49,150 nucleotides of DNA from positions 1 through 49,150 of the forward strand of contig CBDUZS010000013.1 of NCBI GenBank assembly GCA_965371785.1, given 5' to 3'. The DNA is from CBDUZS01 sp965371785. GTDB taxonomy: Bacteria; Fermentibacterota; Fermentibacteria; Fermentibacterales; JCC-6. Under the pieces are notes generated by a model. The model was given only the letters and a program-made list of their open reading frames with translations, was not told the origin of the DNA and did no database searches. The position numbers were made by a program, and so were the translations under genes. This document shows, one piece after another, positions 34,042 to 41,706 of the stretch (position 1 is the stretch's first letter; each line of letters starts with the position of its first letter).

Positions 34042-34902
34042 GTGACGGCAAGAAAACCGGACTGGCTCAGAGTTCACGCTCTGGGAAGCAGAACTTCTGC
34101 AAAGATCAGGAGAATTCTACGGAAGCACGGTCTCGATACCGTATGCAACGAAGCCCTTTGCCCGAACCGGGGACATTGCTACGACAGGGGAACCGCGACT
34201 TTCCTGATAATGGGAAGAGTATGTACCCGCTCATGTGCTTACTGTGCCATCGAGAAGAAGCCTGATGGAGTCGAACCCCTGAATCCTGCTGAACCGGTTG
34301 AACTTGCTTCTGCTGCCGCAGAACTCGGTCTCAGATACGTAGTGGTCACTTCCGTCACCAGAGACGACCTTCCCGATGGAGGAGCGGCTCACTTCGCTCT
34401 TACGGTCGATGCTCTCCGGGAAAGGATTCCCGGTGTAAAGATCGAGATCCTCACCCCCGATTTCAAGGGAAACAGAGCCTCGCTGGAGAAACTTGCCTCT
34501 TCACCCCCCGACGTGTTCAACCACAATCTGGAAACCGTAGAAAGCCTCTTCCCCACTCTGCGCCCTGAAGCCTCTTACAGCCTTTCCCTGCGGATTCTGA
34601 ACGATTTCGGGAAGCTGGCTCCGGGAACGGTGGTGAAGAGCGGCATGATGCTGGGTCTCGGAGAAACCGAAAAGGAAGTAAGGACCGCTCTGAACGACCT
34701 TCTGAGCGCGGGTGTAACGATGCTGACGCTGGGTCAGTACCTCCAGCCCGGCAGGGAGAACACTCCCGTTGTAAGGTACGTGCCCCCCCGTGAATTCGAT
34801 TCCTGGAAGGACTGTGCGCTCGGTCTGGGTTTCAAGAGCGTTGCGTCTGCTCCCCTGGTCAGGAGCTCTTTTCATGCGGACCTGACAGTTCATGAAGGGT
34901 AG
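34042..34902 (+). CDS. lipA: Lipoyl synthase
   Basis: Radical SAM enzyme that inserts two sulphurs into protein-bound octanoyl groups. From GTG 34042 it has 286 residues. The auxiliary cluster motif CNEALCPNRGHC supplies Cys35, 40 and 46, and the SAM cluster motif CTRSCAYC supplies Cys61, 65 and 68. The C-terminal RSSF motif near the end carries the conserved serine that ligates the auxiliary cluster. The start is uncertain: an in-frame ATG at 33982 would overlap the previous gene by 47 bases. GTG gives the usual N-terminus just before KPDWLRV. It overlaps dus by 11 bases. Confidence 0.94.
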   Translation: MTARKPDWLRVHALGSRTSAKIRRILRKHGLDTVCNEALCPNRGHCYDRGTATFLIMGRVCTRSCAYCAIEKKPDGVEPLNPAEPVELASAAAELGLRYVVVTSVTRDDLPDGGAAHFALTVDALRERIPGVKIEILTPDFKGNRASLEKLASSPPDVFNHNLETVESLFPTLRPEASYSLSLRILNDFGKLAPGTVVKSGMMLGLGETEKEVRTALNDLLSAGVTMLTLGQYLQPGRENTPVVRYVPPREFDSWKDCALGLGFKSVASAPLVRSSFHADLTVHEG

Positions 34903-35884
34903 CGCTCCCTCTCCATCCGCCCCCCGCGAGTACACACAGGGCATTGTCCTTGCGCCGATGGCGGGGTATACGGATTCCGCGTTCAGGAGGATCTGCAGAC
35001 GATTTGGCGCAACCTGCCTCGTGACGGAGATGATAGCGTCAGCCGGTCTCTCGAGTAAATCGGAGAGAACGAGTGCGATGCTTTCCTTCACCGACGAAGA
35101 GAAACCGATTGGTGTGCAGCTCTTCGGTTCCGACCCGAAAAACTTCTCCAGGGCGGCCCGGATTGTTTCGGACAAGGGCTTTGCATTCATCGACATCAAT
35201 GCAGGATGTCCTGCGAAAAAGGTCGTTTCAGGTGGTTCCGGTTCGGCTCTGCTCAGGGATATCCCCCGGTTGAGGGCCATAGTCCGTTCCACCTGCAGGC
35301 ATACGGAATTGCCTGTAACGGTGAAGATAAGGCTCGGGTGGTCCCCCTCGGAACCTGTTCCGGATGATCTGGCCGCAATGCTCGGAGATGATGGAGCCTC
35401 TGCACTTGCAGTTCATGGACGCTACAGGTCTGACCTCTTCTCGGGAGACCCGCGAGTGATCGAAATAGCATCAATCGTAGAGCACTCACCTATTCCGGTT
35501 CTGGCAAATGGAGAATCGAGAGATGTGGAAAGTGCCCTGAGATTCCTGCACGCATCCGGTGCCGGAGGGCTGCTGGTAGGCAGGGGCGCGCTCGGTAATC
35601 CATGGATGTTCAGAGGGTTTTCAGGTTCCCCTCGGGATGCCTTACCCCGTCCGGGAGAATTGCACGAAACGATCATGGAGCAACTGGAGATGATGTCGGG
35701 GTACATCCCTCAGCGCCATCTCTACCATATTATGAGAGGACATCTCGTACTCTACTTCAGGGGATTCAGGGGTGCATCGGCTATCAGGGACAGAGCCGTA
35801 CGCACCGAGAGCAGAGAACAGGTCGAGGAGCTTGCACTGATAGCGGATGACATGGTTCAGGAGCACATGGAACATGCAATATAG
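34892..35884 (+). CDS. dus: tRNA-dihydrouridine synthase, DusB-like
   Basis: Flavin-dependent enzyme reducing uridines in the tRNA D-loop. The product has 330 residues with a TIM-barrel fold: LAPMAGYTDSAFR at the N-terminus, then DINAGCPAKKVVSGGSGSALL with catalytic Cys106, TVKIRLGW, and the FMN-binding VGRGALGNPWMF. The sequence is closer to DusB than to DusA or DusC. The ATG overlaps lipA by 11 bases, so it is read with the lipoate genes. A substrate position on the tRNA cannot be read. Confidence 0.92.
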   Translation: MKGSAPSPSAPREYTQGIVLAPMAGYTDSAFRRICRRFGATCLVTEMIASAGLSSKSERTSAMLSFTDEEKPIGVQLFGSDPKNFSRAARIVSDKGFAFIDINAGCPAKKVVSGGSGSALLRDIPRLRAIVRSTCRHTELPVTVKIRLGWSPSEPVPDDLAAMLGDDGASALAVHGRYRSDLFSGDPRVIEIASIVEHSPIPVLANGESRDVESALRFLHASGAGGLLVGRGALGNPWMFRGFSGSPRDALPRPGELHETIMEQLEMMSGYIPQRHLYHIMRGHLVLYFRGFRGASAIRDRAVRTESREQVEELALIADDMVQEHMEHAI

Positions 35885-36641
35885 CCGTCTCTTCATACCA
35901 CTGCTGATGATGATCACTGCCTGTGGAACGAGAGAATACGTACAGATGGACTACCCTCCCGAGACCTCGGTGGACAGTAAATGCTCTTACACCTGGCGGG
36001 AGGATGATTCCTGGGCGCTGATCTCCTGGGCTGTGCTCGATTCGGAAGATGCCGAGGATGCACTGGCTCTATCGTCCGGATACCAGCCGGGCACCAGACC
36101 GGAACCCGGAACGACCATACAGCTTCCCCTTTCGAGTGACCTGGAGGACGCACTCGAAGTCAGAATGGAATCCGCAAGGCTGGTGACCACCGCCACCGAG
36201 GCCTATGAAGACTCTGACGCTATTGCCGCATTCAGATATCTGAATCGCGCAAACCAGACCGATCCTTCATGGTCGATACCCCTGTGTGACATGGCGCTGA
36301 TCCTGCTCGAGGAGGGCAATGCCAGGGAAGCACAGGCAATACTGGAACCTTTTGCGCACAAGTACAGACCAGCCCTGATTCTCTCTATGATTGCATGGGA
36401 GGATGGCCGCTCGGCGGATGCTCTCACGTACCTCGAAACATCACTTTCCGCACCCGATCCTCCGGCAGAGGCTCTTGCCGCCGCCGCGCTGCTCTACACG
36501 GTTACAGGTAACAGATATCTGGCATCTGGTATCTGGCTGCGGATACTGGCGCTCCCCGATGCCGACAGCCGGCTCAGGCTCATGGCCGTAAGGTTTGCCC
36601 TTCTCGAACAGAGGAGAGCCGAGCTGGACGGTTTCGACTGA
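35874..36641 (+). CDS. Lipoprotein with LysM-like and TPR-like regions
   Basis: Predicted lipoprotein of 255 residues, signal ending in MMITAC (Cys17). Residues 27-75 look like a degenerate LysM domain (SYTWREDDSWALISWAVLD ending PGTTIQLP), which would bind peptidoglycan. The remainder is helical and TPR-like (AYEDSDAIAAFRYLNRANQTDPSWS, ARE-AQAILEPFAHKY, DALTYLETSLSAPDPP). It overlaps dus by 11 bases. It is likely an envelope-bound scaffold; the function is otherwise unknown. Confidence 0.7.
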   Translation: MQYSRLFIPLLMMITACGTREYVQMDYPPETSVDSKCSYTWREDDSWALISWAVLDSEDAEDALALSSGYQPGTRPEPGTTIQLPLSSDLEDALEVRMESARLVTTATEAYEDSDAIAAFRYLNRANQTDPSWSIPLCDMALILLEEGNAREAQAILEPFAHKYRPALILSMIAWEDGRSADALTYLETSLSAPDPPAEALAAAALLYTVTGNRYLASGIWLRILALPDADSRLRLMAVRFALLEQRRAELDGFD

Positions 36642-36664
36642 TCTGCGCTGGCGTCCGGTTGGTC

Positions 36665-36692
36665 TTGACAAGTGTCTGAATCAGGATACTTT
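36665..36692 (+). promoter_or_regulatory. Candidate promoter for the secreted protein at 36734
   Basis: A perfect TTGACA (36665-36670) is followed after 16 bases by TACTTT (36687-36692), a weak -10. The start codon is 42 bases further on, preceded by GGAGG. The gap between the lipoprotein stop and this gene is 92 bases, so an independent transcript is plausible. Confidence 0.5.
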
Positions 36693-36733
36693 AATCGTAT
36701 GTGTTTTTACTCATGTTCGGATTGGAGGCAATA

Positions 36734-37462
36734 ATGAAGATACTGTTTCTCTTACTCGTTCTTGCTGTTGGAGCTGCCGTAGCGCAGCCTCCTTCAGAGA
36801 TCCTCATCTACTACGACCTTTATCCTCCCTACGGATCAGCGGTAGTCGACGCTTGTGCCGCCCTCTGGCCCACTGCCACCGTAAGCGCCTTTACAGGTTA
36901 CCCCGGTGCTCAGCAAGCCGCCTTCAATACGTTCCTGACCACCGGAACCTGGGATATCGTCATCATCGAGAGCTGGTATGCAAACTCCGATCCGGTTAAT
37001 TTCTCTGGCGTTGCCACGTACTTCACCGGTGGCGGTAAAGTCTATGCATCCTGCTGGGAATGGCAGAACGGAACCTCCGGTCAGATGACACTGCTGAACG
37101 CACTGGGGGTCACAGGTGTCTCCCCGATTAGCGGCAGCGTCATTCCCCACTACGCCTGGGAGACTGGTCACACCATCTGTAACGGCATTACCGATTGGGG
37201 ATGGCAGAACCCGGGCCTCGGCGTCCTGAACAACCGATTCACCGTCGGCACTGCCCTTCCGGTCACCGGCTGGACCGCCACTACAACCGCGAGTCAGGCC
37301 GGCATCTGCGCCAGCGACAACGGTGACGGCGTCGTTTCCGGTTACACCGCGGCATACGCAAACGAAGCACAGCCCCTCTGGGAGAACATCCTCACCTACC
37401 TCTGGGAAGATGTGGCTCTCGACCGCGCTACATGGGGCGAGATAAAGACAATGTTCGACTAG
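36734..37462 (+). CDS. Secreted protein with glutamine-amidotransferase-like (ThuA-type) fold
   Basis: Exported protein of 242 residues. The ATG at 36734 has GGAGG 5 bases upstream. The signal ILFLLLVLAVGAAVAQ precedes a Rossmann-like domain: EILIYYDLYPPYGSAV, WDIVIIESWYANSD, FTGGGKVYASCWEWQ and later VVSGYTAAYANEAQPLWENI. This pattern resembles the class I amidotransferase-like/ThuA or DUF4159 folds, but no Cys-His-Glu triad is evident. The gene is alone, has its own TTGACA-type promoter and ends in a strong terminator. Codons rich in third-position C suggest high expression. No T9SS-like sorting domain is visible. The function is unknown. Confidence 0.65.
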   Translation: MKILFLLLVLAVGAAVAQPPSEILIYYDLYPPYGSAVVDACAALWPTATVSAFTGYPGAQQAAFNTFLTTGTWDIVIIESWYANSDPVNFSGVATYFTGGGKVYASCWEWQNGTSGQMTLLNALGVTGVSPISGSVIPHYAWETGHTICNGITDWGWQNPGLGVLNNRFTVGTALPVTGWTATTTASQAGICASDNGDGVVSGYTAAYANEAQPLWENILTYLWEDVALDRATWGEIKTMFD

Positions 37463-37480
37463 GATCACTTCTGATCAAAT

Positions 37481-37503
37481 GGGGGAGGCAATGAGCCTCC
37501 CCC
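37481..37503. terminator. Bidirectional hairpin terminator between convergent genes
   Basis: A perfect 9-bp stem (gggggaggc at 37481-37489 with gcctccccc at 37495-37503) and a 5-base loop lies between the plus gene ending at 37462 and the minus gene ending at 37540. The plus-strand tail TTCTCATATT is only partly T-rich; a short A/T-rich tract also lies on the other side. Confidence 0.8.
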
Positions 37504-37539
37504 TTCTCATATTATCGCCTTTAGACCGTTCCCGGAGCC

Positions 37540-38523
37540 TTATTCCCACCACTGTCCGACGAAGAGGATGCGGGAATCATCCCAGGAGTAGACAGGGTAC
37601 GTGCAGAGGAAATCTGCGGGCCAGTCCGGCGGCGTGATGTTGGTTTCGTCCGATCCGTCCGGATTCATGGTGTAGATGTCGTAAACACCCTCACCGTTAA
37701 TCGCTGCAACGAGAAAGACCAGCCTGTCACCTGCATGTGACCACTCGGCAAGGAACTGCGAGTACCCGGTGTCCGTAATGGCTGTCTCTCCCGTCCCATC
37801 GGGAAGAATCGTGTAGAAATCGTAGTTCCCGCTCGGAACCTGGTCGTCAAACATTCGGTCGAAGCAGACCAGCGTGGCAGAGGGATTGAACCTCGGATCG
37901 TAGTCTCCGAAGGGAAGGTCCGCACTCCCCTGCTGCCCTGCGAGTTCGTAGTCGGTGAGCTGCTCGGCTCCGGTGCCGTCGGAGTTCATCAGCCATATCT
38001 GGCTCTCACGGGTGAAGACGATCTTTCCACCTACCCAGCAGCAGTCGCCGTCATGGAAACCGGAATCGTAGAGCTCTTCGACGTTCTGGCCATCGGAGTC
38101 CATCAGGAAGATGTCCATGGTGTTGTCGGGGTAGTCGGGCCAGCGGAGAAAGAGAATGCTCGAAGCATCAGGTGACCAGCTGGGGTACGCATCAAGCACC
38201 GAGTTGCTGGTAAGCCTGCGGTAACCGGAGCCGTCAGAGTAGATCAGGCATATCTCGCTGTCCGTGAATTGATTATCGCCGAAATCGTGCCTGAATAGAA
38301 TTTCGTCTCCCGTTGGATCCTGGCTGATCTTTCTGATCGGATCGTCCGAACTGAAGATGAGATTCACTTCACCCGAGACCTGGTCGAAGGAGTAGATGCC
38401 GTACTGACCTTCGTGTTCCGGCTGAAAAGGACCCGGGGAGGGTCCTGAAGGGTCGCCGGAACCGCATCCCGCGAGGAGCAGCAATGCAGTTGTCATTACC
38501 GCTATCCTTAGTGGAGAAACCAT
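37540..38523 (-). CDS. TolB-like WD40 beta-propeller lipoprotein
   Basis: Predicted lipoprotein of 327 residues with lipobox LLLLAGC (Cys20). It contains repeated TolB/PD40-type blades such as IWLMNSDGTGAEQLTDYE, FYTILPDGTGETAITDTG and IYTMNPDGSDETNITPPD, about five or six blades, forming a propeller in the envelope. The ATG has AAAGGGGGCG just upstream. An open frame continues upstream but covers the NlpC/P60 gene in another frame, so it is rejected. A TolB role in the Tol-Pal system is not indicated: no tolQRA or pal is nearby. It may sense or scaffold. Confidence 0.8.
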   Translation of the reverse strand: MVSPLRIAVMTTALLLLAGCGSGDPSGPSPGPFQPEHEGQYGIYSFDQVSGEVNLIFSSDDPIRKISQDPTGDEILFRHDFGDNQFTDSEICLIYSDGSGYRRLTSNSVLDAYPSWSPDASSILFLRWPDYPDNTMDIFLMDSDGQNVEELYDSGFHDGDCCWVGGKIVFTRESQIWLMNSDGTGAEQLTDYELAGQQGSADLPFGDYDPRFNPSATLVCFDRMFDDQVPSGNYDFYTILPDGTGETAITDTGYSQFLAEWSHAGDRLVFLVAAINGEGVYDIYTMNPDGSDETNITPPDWPADFLCTYPVYSWDDSRILFVGQWWE

Positions 38524-38546
38524 TTCGCCCCCTTTGAAGTACCGTC

Positions 38547-39059
38547 CTAGAGAAAACGTCCAGCCTGGACAAGGCGGGTCATGTAGTAGGGTTTTGCTAT
38601 CGTCTCCCGCACCACTCCCCTGCTGGAGCTTGCATGAACGAAAAACCCGTTTCCCACGAAGATTCCGCAGTGTGATATACCCGAGCCTGACGTGTTGAAG
38701 AAGAGTATATCCCCGAACTGCAGGTTTCCGGGGCTGACCTCGGTACTGGCAGCAGCCTGCTGGCTGGCAGTGCGGGGTATCTCGATACCCACGGTGAGGA
38801 AAACCTCCTGTGTGAAGCCCGAACAATCGACTCCCGACTTGCTCGTTCCGCCGTAAACGTAGGGTGTTCCCATCCATGTCTCGATCTCATCCATCAAGCG
38901 GTGCTCTGCAGAACCCACCGGGCCGCTGCTGGTGGATGCCCCGCTGGACCAGTCCCCTGCTGTGCAGGTGATCCCGCCGCCTCTGTACACCGGTTCAGGC
39001 ATACATGCCGTGCCCGACATTATCATGAGTGCGGCAATCAGGACGATAGACTTCTTCAT
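38547..39059 (-). CDS. NlpC/P60-family lipoprotein peptidase
   Basis: Predicted lipoprotein of 170 residues (lipobox Cys19 in SGTAC). The NlpC/P60 domain carries Cys79 in VDCSGFTQEVF, His130 in ISHCGIFVGNG and His142 in FVHASSSRGV, the complete catalytic set. It cleaves peptidoglycan stem peptides, typically D-gamma-glutamyl-diaminopimelate. YVYGGTSKSG precedes the nucleophile. The ATG overlaps nadB by four bases. The TolB-like propeller lipoprotein follows after 23 bases. Confidence 0.92.
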   Translation of the reverse strand: MKKSIVLIAALMIMSGTACMPEPVYRGGGITCTAGDWSSGASTSSGPVGSAEHRLMDEIETWMGTPYVYGGTSKSGVDCSGFTQEVFLTVGIEIPRTASQQAAASTEVSPGNLQFGDILFFNTSGSGISHCGIFVGNGFFVHASSSRGVVRETIAKPYYMTRLVQAGRFL

Positions 39060-40615
39060 GCAGGTGCGTCCTGCCTGATGAGAGTGTTCAGAGCTTGAGG
39101 AGACTCCTCAGGGCAGTCGAGATTGTAGTGCAGTCCCCTGCTCTCACGGCGTTGGAGTGCAGAGCGTACGATCGACTTGCCGATCGTACATATGTTCCGC
39201 AGCTCCAGAAGCTCTATACAGGGCAGGAGTGTCCAGTAGTCCTCTTCAACTTCTTCACTGATGATTTCGATGAACCGCAGGGCCCGTTTCAGTCTCTTGT
39301 CGGTTCTGACTATGCCCACGTAATCCCACATGACGCTTCGGAGCGATGCCCAGGCATGGTCGACGAGGACGTTCTCGGATATCGGTTTCGCGCGGCCGTA
39401 AGACCAGTCCATCACCTTGTTTGCAGGGGGGGCAGAGAGTGAATCGGGAATGGATTCCGCAGCGAGTATACCCATCACGCCTGCTTCGAGCAGGCTGTTG
39501 CTTGCCAGCCTGTTGGCACCGTGAAACCCGGTGGATGCCGCTTCCCCGATAACCCTGAGACCGGGCATTTCAGTTTCGCCAGTGGGTGATGCCACGACTC
39601 CGCCGACGCAGTAATGGGCTGCGGGAACAACCGGAATCGGGCTTTCCCAGGGGATGATCCCAACGGAAGTAACTCCATGGGTGACTTCGGGAAAGTGCTC
39701 CTCGAGGAATTGTCTCCCAAGGTGCATGGAGTCGAGAAGAACGTGATCGTGTCCAAGTTTCTTCATCTCGGAATCCATGGCCCTTGCGACTACATCCCTG
39801 GGCGCCAGTTCCATCCTTTCCGGATCGTAATCGGACATGAACCGCTTCCCGTTGAGGTTGAGGAGCCTCGCTCCCTCTCCCCTGAGAGCCTCGGTTACGA
39901 GGAAGTTTCTCTTCTCAGGGTGGAAAAGGCATGTTGGATGGAACTGGAAGAATTCCATATTCCTCACCGGTAGACCTGCTCTGTAGGCCATTGCAATTCC
40001 GTCACCGGTAGCGGAATCCTGGTTGGAAGTGTATCTGTAGACCTTGCCCGCTCCTCCCGTTGCAAGAACGGACTGCCCGGCAAGGCATGTATGAACCTCT
40101 CCATCCAGTAGTACGTAGGAGCCAAGGCACCTGCTCCTGGATTCCGTGATCAGGTTTACGGCAAAGGCATTCTCGATAATTTCTATGTTGCTTCGAGCAC
40201 GGCAGGCAAGGGAAAGCACCTCGGAAATGACTTTTCCGGTACGGTCATCCAGGTGGAGGATTCTGCGTCTGGAATGCCCCCCCTCCATTCCCGCGATTCC
40301 GCTCCCGGCTCCTTCCAGACTGACCCCGAGAGATCTGAGTTTGTCGACCAGAGTCGCACCCATGGAGATGATGCGCCGCGCAGTGGGTTCGTCTACGAGA
40401 TCACCGCCAGCCTTCCTGGTATCCGCAAGGTGCAGCTCTACGCTGTCATCCGGAGAGGTGGCTGCGGCCATCCCCCCTTGCGCAAGATACGTGCTTCCGG
40501 TAGGCATGGGGTTCTTGCTGAGGAGCACTACCCGGAGATCGGACGGAAGCTCCAGGGCACACATCAGCCCGGCCATTCCGGCACCGATTACGAGAACATC
40601 GCATTCCATGTTCAC
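39056..40615 (-). CDS. nadB: L-aspartate oxidase
   Basis: FAD enzyme that oxidises L-aspartate to iminoaspartate, the first step of de novo NAD synthesis. The product has 519 residues. The FAD-binding Rossmann motif is VLVIGAGMAGLMCAL, followed by GSTYLAQGGMAAA. The covalent/catalytic region EFFQFHPTCLF and LVTEALRGEGARLLN matches the succinate dehydrogenase/NadB family, with the conserved Arg pair. PAAHYCVGGV is the FAD-domain close. GTG at 40615 overlaps lpxK by four bases; an ATG at 40609 is an alternative. No nadA or nadC is in the window. Confidence 0.94.
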   Translation of the reverse strand: MNMECDVLVIGAGMAGLMCALELPSDLRVVLLSKNPMPTGSTYLAQGGMAAATSPDDSVELHLADTRKAGGDLVDEPTARRIISMGATLVDKLRSLGVSLEGAGSGIAGMEGGHSRRRILHLDDRTGKVISEVLSLACRARSNIEIIENAFAVNLITESRSRCLGSYVLLDGEVHTCLAGQSVLATGGAGKVYRYTSNQDSATGDGIAMAYRAGLPVRNMEFFQFHPTCLFHPEKRNFLVTEALRGEGARLLNLNGKRFMSDYDPERMELAPRDVVARAMDSEMKKLGHDHVLLDSMHLGRQFLEEHFPEVTHGVTSVGIIPWESPIPVVPAAHYCVGGVVASPTGETEMPGLRVIGEAASTGFHGANRLASNSLLEAGVMGILAAESIPDSLSAPPANKVMDWSYGRAKPISENVLVDHAWASLRSVMWDYVGIVRTDKRLKRALRFIEIISEEVEEDYWTLLPCIELLELRNICTIGKSIVRSALQRRESRGLHYNLDCPEESPQALNTLIRQDAPA

Positions 40616-41703
40616 AAGACCTGGCTTTTCTCCTTCATTCTGTCGATTATACTGCCGAGAAGACTGTCGATATCGCCTTCCACTTCGAGCTCTATCGGCA
40701 GCATGAACACACTGTACATGCTCGACCAGGCAGCTGTGAGTTTCATGGCATCCTTCTCGGTTGTCATGAGGCAGTGTGCGCCGGTCTTTCGCACGGTGGC
40801 CGAAAGCTGCTTCATATCCTCTTCACGGTATCTATAGTGATCGGGGAAGGGCACCAGTTCCAGGACTCTGTACCCTGCTTCTTCGAGAGTCCTGCCGAAA
40901 TCTGCCGGTCTTGCTATCCCGCAGAATGCAACAACGTCGGTAATGGCCTCGTCAGGCCGGTTGCCGAGCAGATTCCTGGGAAGGGAAGGAACAGGCTGGC
41001 TGAAGATGAACGGGGCCTGCCAGTTGTGTGCCGCTATCTTCCTCTTCGTAAAACTCTTCGACAGACCATGGGCTGATCTGTTTACCCATAGGTAATCGGC
41101 GCGGGCCAGGGTCCCTGGAAACTCTCTGAGAGTGCCTGCCGGCAGCAGTCCGCCGATTCCGGTGGGGTGCTGATGATCCAGAACGACCACATCGATGTCT
41201 CTGTAAAGCTTCAGATGCTGAAAACCGTCATCGATGAGAATAACTTCCGGATCCGCTTCCCTCACCGCTCTTCGTGCCGCAGCCAGTTTCGATGCGCCCG
41301 CGTACACCGCACATTTACCGCCCAGTCTCGCGCCGAGCATGAGGATTTCATCACTGAAAAGGCGATCACTGCCCATTCCCGGTCTGATTGCCAACGGTTC
41401 TCCCCGGGCAGCATCGAGGTTCCGAGCAACTACAGCCACTCGAATGCCAAGATCCAGCAGCTTCCTTGCAAGCCATATCGTTACCGGCGTTTTGCCCACT
41501 CCGCCGACCTCTATGTTCCCGATGCTCACGACGGTTACCGGAAGTTTCTCCCTGCGGATCAATCCTGATTCGAACAGTTTACGCCGCAGCAGTGAACAAC
41601 AACCGTATACGAGGGAGAAGGGAGTGAGCAGCCAGCCCAGCCATGCCCAGCCCTCTTCCCTGGCGGTCACTTTTCTGAAAAGCTCGTCAGGTCTTCTTCT
41701 CAC
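40612..41703 (-). CDS. lpxK: Tetraacyldisaccharide 4'-kinase
   Basis: LpxK phosphorylates the 4' position of the lipid A disaccharide at the inner membrane. The product has 363 residues. A hydrophobic N-terminal segment (GWLLTPFSLVYGCCSLL) anchors it. The Walker A motif is SIGNIEVGGVGKTP, and IDDGFQHLKLYRDIDVV contains the conserved DDGFQH. GTG start at 41703 lies 3 bases after the waaA stop. Gene order lpxB-waaA-lpxK supports the assignment. Confidence 0.95.
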   Translation of the reverse strand: MRRRPDELFRKVTAREEGWAWLGWLLTPFSLVYGCCSLLRRKLFESGLIRREKLPVTVVSIGNIEVGGVGKTPVTIWLARKLLDLGIRVAVVARNLDAARGEPLAIRPGMGSDRLFSDEILMLGARLGGKCAVYAGASKLAAARRAVREADPEVILIDDGFQHLKLYRDIDVVVLDHQHPTGIGGLLPAGTLREFPGTLARADYLWVNRSAHGLSKSFTKRKIAAHNWQAPFIFSQPVPSLPRNLLGNRPDEAITDVVAFCGIARPADFGRTLEEAGYRVLELVPFPDHYRYREEDMKQLSATVRKTGAHCLMTTEKDAMKLTAAWSSMYSVFMLPIELEVEGDIDSLLGSIIDRMKEKSQVL

Positions 41704-41706
41704 CGG

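Noticed and set aside
38524..38877. N-terminal extension of the TolB-like lipoprotein by 118 codons
   Set aside because: It runs antiphase through the NlpC/P60 gene and has no export signal, whereas the ATG at 38523 gives a lipobox.
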